Shown here: positions 60,263 through 64,000 of the stretch, piece by piece | Layout: every line of letters starts with the position of its first letter | How positions within the stretch are numbered: the first letter of the stretch is position 1 | Source of the DNA: Treponema ruminis | GTDB lineage: Bacteria > Spirochaetota > Spirochaetia > Treponematales > Treponemataceae | Assembly: GCA_017161305.1 (NCBI GenBank) | Contig: CP031518.1 | Coordinates: forward strand, 372,001 to 436,000 | Direction of reading: 5' to 3' | DNA: 64,000 nucleotides | Notes under the pieces: generated by a model | The model's input: the letters and a program-made list of their open reading frames with translations, nothing else | The model's database searches: none | Told to the model about the DNA's origin: nothing | Program-made: the position numbers and the translations under genes

Positions 60263-63200
60263 TCACAAGCGTCAGTCCGAGGGCTGCAAGGATAATCAGC
60301 AATGCAACGAGCATTGAAGCTCCGTCTGAAGCTGAGCCTGATTCAATCTTGAACTTGCTGCTGTTGTATCTTGCTCCGACTCCTTCAGGAACGCTGTCCG
60401 AAAGTGCGAAGAGGTCTCCGAGCAGGAATATGCCGTTTTCATCGCGTGCAAGGCGGTTGAAAGACTTGTCCCCATTGAGGCCGCTTGCGATGCTTTCAAA
60501 ATCTGCGTTTACAAAGGCTTCCTTGCCGAGTTTTACGCCGCTCTTGTTTACGGCTTCTGCTCCGTCGAAGAAGTAGTTGTCATCGCTGTCGAGGCGGCCC
60601 TTCATTTCAGGGTCCTTGCTTTCGTCGAAGCGGTCACGTCCAAGTCCGGCTGCAGAAAGCATGCCCTTTACCTGAACTGTTCTCGGATACTGGTCAGCGT
60701 TTCCCTTTCCGTAAAGGTTGAGGTTTGACACTTTGTTTCCGTAAGCCGTACAGTTTTCGACAATCAGGGCCGGGTTTGAGTTAGTCGTGATTCCGTTCAA
60801 GTCGTTGTTGAATGAAATTGAGTTGCGGATGATGTGCTTTACGGCAATTCCGTCGCCGCCGAGCTTGAATCCGTTTCCGTCGCCCTTGCCTGTGTTGTCA
60901 ATCTTGCGTCCGTTGTTGTATGCGATACAGTTGTCGATGATTACGGCTCCGATCGGGCCTGTCTCAATCTTTGCGTACAAGTCCCAGCCGTCGTCAACGT
61001 TGTGGTGAGCCACGCAGTTTCGGAATACGTTTCCTTCGCCTGAAGTAAGTTTTGATGCAAAGCCGTCTGCATTGTTCTGGGCAGGGTCGCAGTTTCCGAA
61101 TGATTCACAGCCGTAAACGAGGTTGTAGCTAGGCCATTTTTCTGCTGGTTCTGAAGCCCGTCCTGAAATCTGGATTCCGGTGTCACCGTTCAGATATGTG
61201 TCAACCATGATAATTCTGTTGTAGTTTCCGGCAATCTGAAGGGCCTTGCAGTCGTCCGGAGTTCCAGTGATGTCGATGTTCTGGATTGTCCAGTAGTTTC
61301 CGAAAAGGTTGAAGGCAGTTGTTCCGGTTTTTGCGCTTGAGAAGTCGATGATTGCGCGCTTTGCCGGATCTTCTGACATGAGGACCTTGCGTTCTGTTTC
61401 ACTACCGTTGTTTCCGCGTTCAATCCAGAGGCTTGAAGAAGGATAGTATTTTCCAGGAGCAAGGAGGATTGTCTGACCCGGTTTAACGTACTGAATTGCA
61501 GAAAGCAAATCGAGAGGATCATCTTTTGTTCCCTTGCCGAAGACCGAGCCTTCTTTTGAAACGTAAAGATATTTGCCTGAGAAAGTCATTGAAATTACTG
61601 TGTGAGAGTAAGTAACAGGATTGTAGTTTTCTTCGTAGGCGTTTACGTCGAGATTTTTGTTGAACTGGGCGATGACCTGTTTTGGCTCCGGCTTAAATCC
61701 GTCTTCCGGGTCAAAGGTTACGATGAGGTCGTTGTTGCCCTTGTTGATTTTGATGACTTTCTTGAAGTCTTTTTTAGCCTCAACTTTTCCAGAAGCGATG
61801 AGGACGCGGCCTTTTGTGTCCTCGACGTGAATTGTTCCGTTTGAGTTTGCATTGAATACGAAAGGATATTCCTGATTGTACCATGTTACAGGGCAGTCGA
61901 TGAGGGTTGTAAGAGGAACAAGCTCAGGCGGCTCTTCAAGGGCCGGAGGATCATTTTTCGGGTCAGTTACCTTGAATTCTACGTCGCTGAATGTTGCGTT
62001 ACATCCTCGCGCTACGGCAAAACCAACGTAGATGTGCTCAGGGTCGAGCTGGGTAAGCTTTTTGTTCTCTGTGTCGTACATGAGGAATTCTTCGACTGAA
62101 TCCTCAGATGCGATTGCCCTCTTGTAGATTGCATGGTAGCCGGTGTTGTCTTTTTTGAGGGTGATTCGGTATACGTCGCCAGTTTTGATTGCGTCAGAAG
62201 CCTGGTCGTAGCTGAATGCCTTGCTTACGCTTGAACATTTGTTTTTGATTGCAGCGTCACCTTCCTCAATGATTGAATCAGTGATTCCGGAAACGAAGCG
62301 TGAACCGAGTCCGTCCTTGATTTCCTTTTTGACGCCGTTTACATGAGTTGTGAATTTTCGTGAAATTACGCCTGCCGAGTTGTTGTAGGCGATGACCATT
62401 GATTCTCCGTCAATTCCCAGACGGTCGATTGCAAGAAGACCGAATCCTTCCTGACCGTCAGCAGTCGGGTTGTGGTAGTCAACTGTTACGGTTGCAGTAA
62501 GCTCGAAGTTTTCCTTGAACGGATCCAATTCTGTGTAATAGAAGGAAATACCGTCGAAGAATGTTTCGAATTTTCCGCCCTTGTCGATGATTGTTCCGGT
62601 CGCAGGATCGAATGTACATGAATTGAGCTTAACCTTGAGGTTGTCGGAATCAAGAAGCTGGAAATTGTTTCTGCCTGGATTTGTAGAAGTTCCGAATTCA
62701 GTGAAATTCCAGACCCGTTCTGCCTGCTCTCGGACAGTCTTTTTGATTGTGTCAGAAGGGAATGATTCGTTTCCGCGGACAGCGCTTACAGTAAAGCTTG
62801 ATACAGTTCCAGCCGGAATTGAAACTTCTGCCTGAAGTTCCTTTGTCTTTGGAAGTGAAACTTTCTTACCGTTTTCGTCTGTGTAAGAAAGAATGTAGCC
62901 CTCTGCCTCAGGAACCTGGCTCCATGAGACCAGGACCTTTCCGCTGCCCAGGTTTCTTGCCATAAGCAGGGCTTTTCCCAGAGGAAGTGAATATTTGAAT
63001 GTCACCGGTGCGGAAGCGTGTTTTTCGCTTTCGCCGTTGCGTTCTGCGTATGCGATGAATGTGTATGTTCCAGTTTTCTGAAGGTTGAAAGTTGCTGTTT
63101 TTGCCTCTTTTCGGGTTCGTCCGTAAGCTTCTTTTCCAGAGGCACCAGAATCTGACTTATAGCTTACATAGCCCTTGTCTGCTGCATCTTTTGATGTGTT

Positions 63201-63350
63201 GCTCTTAAAAGAGACCTTGATTTCGTTAGGTCCGGTCTGCTCGATTTTAGTAATTTCCGGAGCTGCCACCTCATTCCACGGCTTTTTATCCGCAAAAGAA
63301 CCAGCCACCGCAAGCAAAGCGACAGCACAAGCCAAAATAATTTTCTTCAT
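60246..63350 (-). CDS. Secreted PL9-like pectate lyase/beta-helix protein with C-terminal anchor
   Basis: The protein has 1034 residues and a signal peptide (KKIILACAVALLAVAGSFAD). Residues about 25-220 are Fn3-like or Ig-like domains. Residues about 220-500 form a jelly-roll-like region (concanavalin-type, with SNYNLV...), followed by a bacterial-domain linker. Residues about 590-900 are a right-handed beta-helix of the PL9 type: NLVYGCESFGNCD, HHNVDDGWDLYAKIETG, then GNGFKLGGDGIAVKHIIRNS. Family members cleave polygalacturonate by beta-elimination. The last 25 residues (LVALLIILAALGLTLVIEKK) form a membrane anchor, an unusual end for a lyase. It is separate from the following DTW gene. Confidence 0.8.
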   Translation of the reverse strand: MKKIILACAVALLAVAGSFADKKPWNEVAAPEITKIEQTGPNEIKVSFKSNTSKDAADKGYVSYKSDSGASGKEAYGRTRKEAKTATFNLQKTGTYTFIAYAERNGESEKHASAPVTFKYSLPLGKALLMARNLGSGKVLVSWSQVPEAEGYILSYTDENGKKVSLPKTKELQAEVSIPAGTVSSFTVSAVRGNESFPSDTIKKTVREQAERVWNFTEFGTSTNPGRNNFQLLDSDNLKVKLNSCTFDPATGTIIDKGGKFETFFDGISFYYTELDPFKENFELTATVTVDYHNPTADGQEGFGLLAIDRLGIDGESMVIAYNNSAGVISRKFTTHVNGVKKEIKDGLGSRFVSGITDSIIEEGDAAIKNKCSSVSKAFSYDQASDAIKTGDVYRITLKKDNTGYHAIYKRAIASEDSVEEFLMYDTENKKLTQLDPEHIYVGFAVARGCNATFSDVEFKVTDPKNDPPALEEPPELVPLTTLIDCPVTWYNQEYPFVFNANSNGTIHVEDTKGRVLIASGKVEAKKDFKKVIKINKGNNDLIVTFDPEDGFKPEPKQVIAQFNKNLDVNAYEENYNPVTYSHTVISMTFSGKYLYVSKEGSVFGKGTKDDPLDLLSAIQYVKPGQTILLAPGKYYPSSSLWIERGNNGSETERKVLMSEDPAKRAIIDFSSAKTGTTAFNLFGNYWTIQNIDITGTPDDCKALQIAGNYNRIIMVDTYLNGDTGIQISGRASEPAEKWPSYNLVYGCESFGNCDPAQNNADGFASKLTSGEGNVFRNCVAHHNVDDGWDLYAKIETGPIGAVIIDNCIAYNNGRKIDNTGKGDGNGFKLGGDGIAVKHIIRNSISFNNDLNGITTNSNPALIVENCTAYGNKVSNLNLYGKGNADQYPRTVQVKGMLSAAGLGRDRFDESKDPEMKGRLDSDDNYFFDGAEAVNKSGVKLGKEAFVNADFESIASGLNGDKSFNRLARDENGIFLLGDLFALSDSVPEGVGARYNSSKFKIESGSASDGASMLVALLIILAALGLTLVIEKKM

Positions 63351-63426
63351 AATTTGAATCTCCTCTTATCCTGTTTGTAGAAAAGCAAGGAAGAAATATT
63401 AAATTTAATTATAGCACATATTGCAA

Positions 63427-63522
63427 AAAAAACGGCTGGAGTCGGGGTTCTGACAAAAAGCCGCTTGAACTTGTTCACCGCGACATTTTTGTCAGGTTTC
63501 CGACGGGAAGCCGTTTTTTTAT
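63427..63522. terminator. Long hairpin between secreted-protein genes
   Basis: AAAACGGCT near 63428-63437 and AGCCGTTTTTTT near 63511-63522 form the outer stem. CTGACAAAAA (63452-63461) and TTTTTGTCAG (63486-63495) form the inner. T-runs occur on both strands, so it can serve as a terminator for the gene at 63550 on the minus strand. Confidence 0.6.
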
Positions 63523-63549
63523 AACTTTCAGTTAATCAAAATTTAATAA

Positions 63550-64000
63550 TTATTTAGTGATTTCAATCTTGTAGATGTAAATACCGCCTGAAGTGCTGTA
63601 AACACCGTATGTTCCAGACTCAGTGACTTTTGTAGTATCAGCATAAACACCGTCTTCGTACATAGAAGTTGCCGGAATTAATTTAATTTCAGCCTGTGTA
63701 TCTACGTTTACAAGGTGAAGCGGGCGAGAGCCGTTCTTTCCTGAATTATTGCAACAGATTGTGATTTTTTCGCCGGCTTTAACTGGGAAAGTAATGATGC
63801 GCTCCATTTTTTTGACGCTTCCAGAACCTTTTGTTGAGATTACCTGTGTGAAAGTGTCTTCGCCGTAAGTCTTGGCATCATTTTTCTTAACTTCCATTGG
63901 TTTTTCTGCTGAAGCGTAAAGAACGAATCCGTCCTCTTCGTTTCTCTCAGCATTAATCGGCCCCTTTTCAAGGTCGTTTGCACAGATATATCCTTCTGCA
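63550..64000 (-). CDS. C-terminal end of a secreted protein, truncated by window edge
   Basis: The minus-strand frame is open from the window edge (64000) to the stop at 63550, about 149 residues; the start is outside. The part visible is a beta-rich domain: YICANDLEKGPINAERNEED near the edge, then KPMEVKKNDAKTYGEDTFTQ, SVKKMERIITFPVKAGEKIT and GIYIYKIEITK at the very end. It resembles the C-terminal accessory modules seen on treponemal pectate lyases and other polysaccharide-active proteins, but I cannot name the family. The neighbour upstream is a PL9-like lyase, so a related role is plausible. Confidence 0.5.
   Translation of the reverse strand, partial: AEGYICANDLEKGPINAERNEEDGFVLYASAEKPMEVKKNDAKTYGEDTFTQVISTKGSGSVKKMERIITFPVKAGEKITICCNNSGKNGSRPLHLVNVDTQAEIKLIPATSMYEDGVYADTTKVTESGTYGVYSTSGGIYIYKIEITK

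Overview
The window looks like a chromosomal segment from a host-associated spirochaete of the Treponema type. This is inferred from gene content and style: BspA-type leucine-rich repeat proteins, lipoproteins with InlB-type and GLUG repeats, treponeme-style CsgG/LPP20 surface proteins, two methyl-accepting chemotaxis genes, pyruvate:ferredoxin oxidoreductase, lactate dehydrogenase, and pectin-related genes (a PL9-like pectate lyase and a ketodeoxygluconate kinase). No species can be named from the sequence alone.

Region 1 (1-16280) is accessory and reads almost entirely on the plus strand. It starts inside a probable AAA+ ATPase gene, followed by a small ORF and a HExxH/VWA protein, which is the layout of a MoxR-VWA chaperone pair. 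Next come three BspA-type repeat proteins (the first long and multidomain), decayed gene fragments, a zinc-ribbon/Sel1 pair and two exported proteins with LPP20-like and CsgG-like features. The region ends with unrecognised orphan genes that include a two-gene module present twice, plus a third degraded copy. Region 2 (16288-22931) is a compact minus-strand mobility cluster: MobV-like relaxase, DnaC-like loader, replication-type winged-helix protein, excisionase-like HTH protein, ParB-like protein and tyrosine integrase. It abuts a tRNA with initiator (fMet) hallmarks. Iteron-like 20-bp repeats, an oriT-like hairpin and operator-like inverted repeats lie between its genes.

Region 3 (22950-37300) is mostly core: PrsW-type protease, shikimate kinase, a chemoreceptor pseudogene with two deletions, a cation/proton antiporter, a lipoprotein lytic transglycosylase, a LysM membrane protein, a secreted repeat protein, pyruvate:ferredoxin oxidoreductase and an HU-like/DUF4469 protein. 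A 23-bp tandem repeat follows. Region 4 (37783-43341) is a surface-protein locus: an XRE regulator with its own palindromic operator, a CsgG-like protein and two large repeat-rich lipoproteins.

Region 5 (43718-47046) is the best candidate for an unrecognised system: a small HNH nuclease, a SIR2-like protein, an OLD/AAA_15-type ATPase and a separate TOPRIM protein. The last two overlap by one base and resemble the split ATPase/TOPRIM plan of PARIS-type defence. Region 6 (47175-64000) returns to core genes: lactate dehydrogenase, an EamA transporter, an HMGL-like aldolase, ketodeoxygluconate kinase, an intact chemoreceptor, a histidine phosphatase, SlyD-type FKBP, GNAT, Nudix, tRNA-Cys, a GH3 hexosaminidase, a DTW tRNA-modifying enzyme, a large PL9-like beta-helix protein and the C-terminal end of another secreted protein.

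Across the core genes several starts sit 6-9 nt after a -10 box with no Shine-Dalgarno sequence, which suggests leaderless transcripts are common here.
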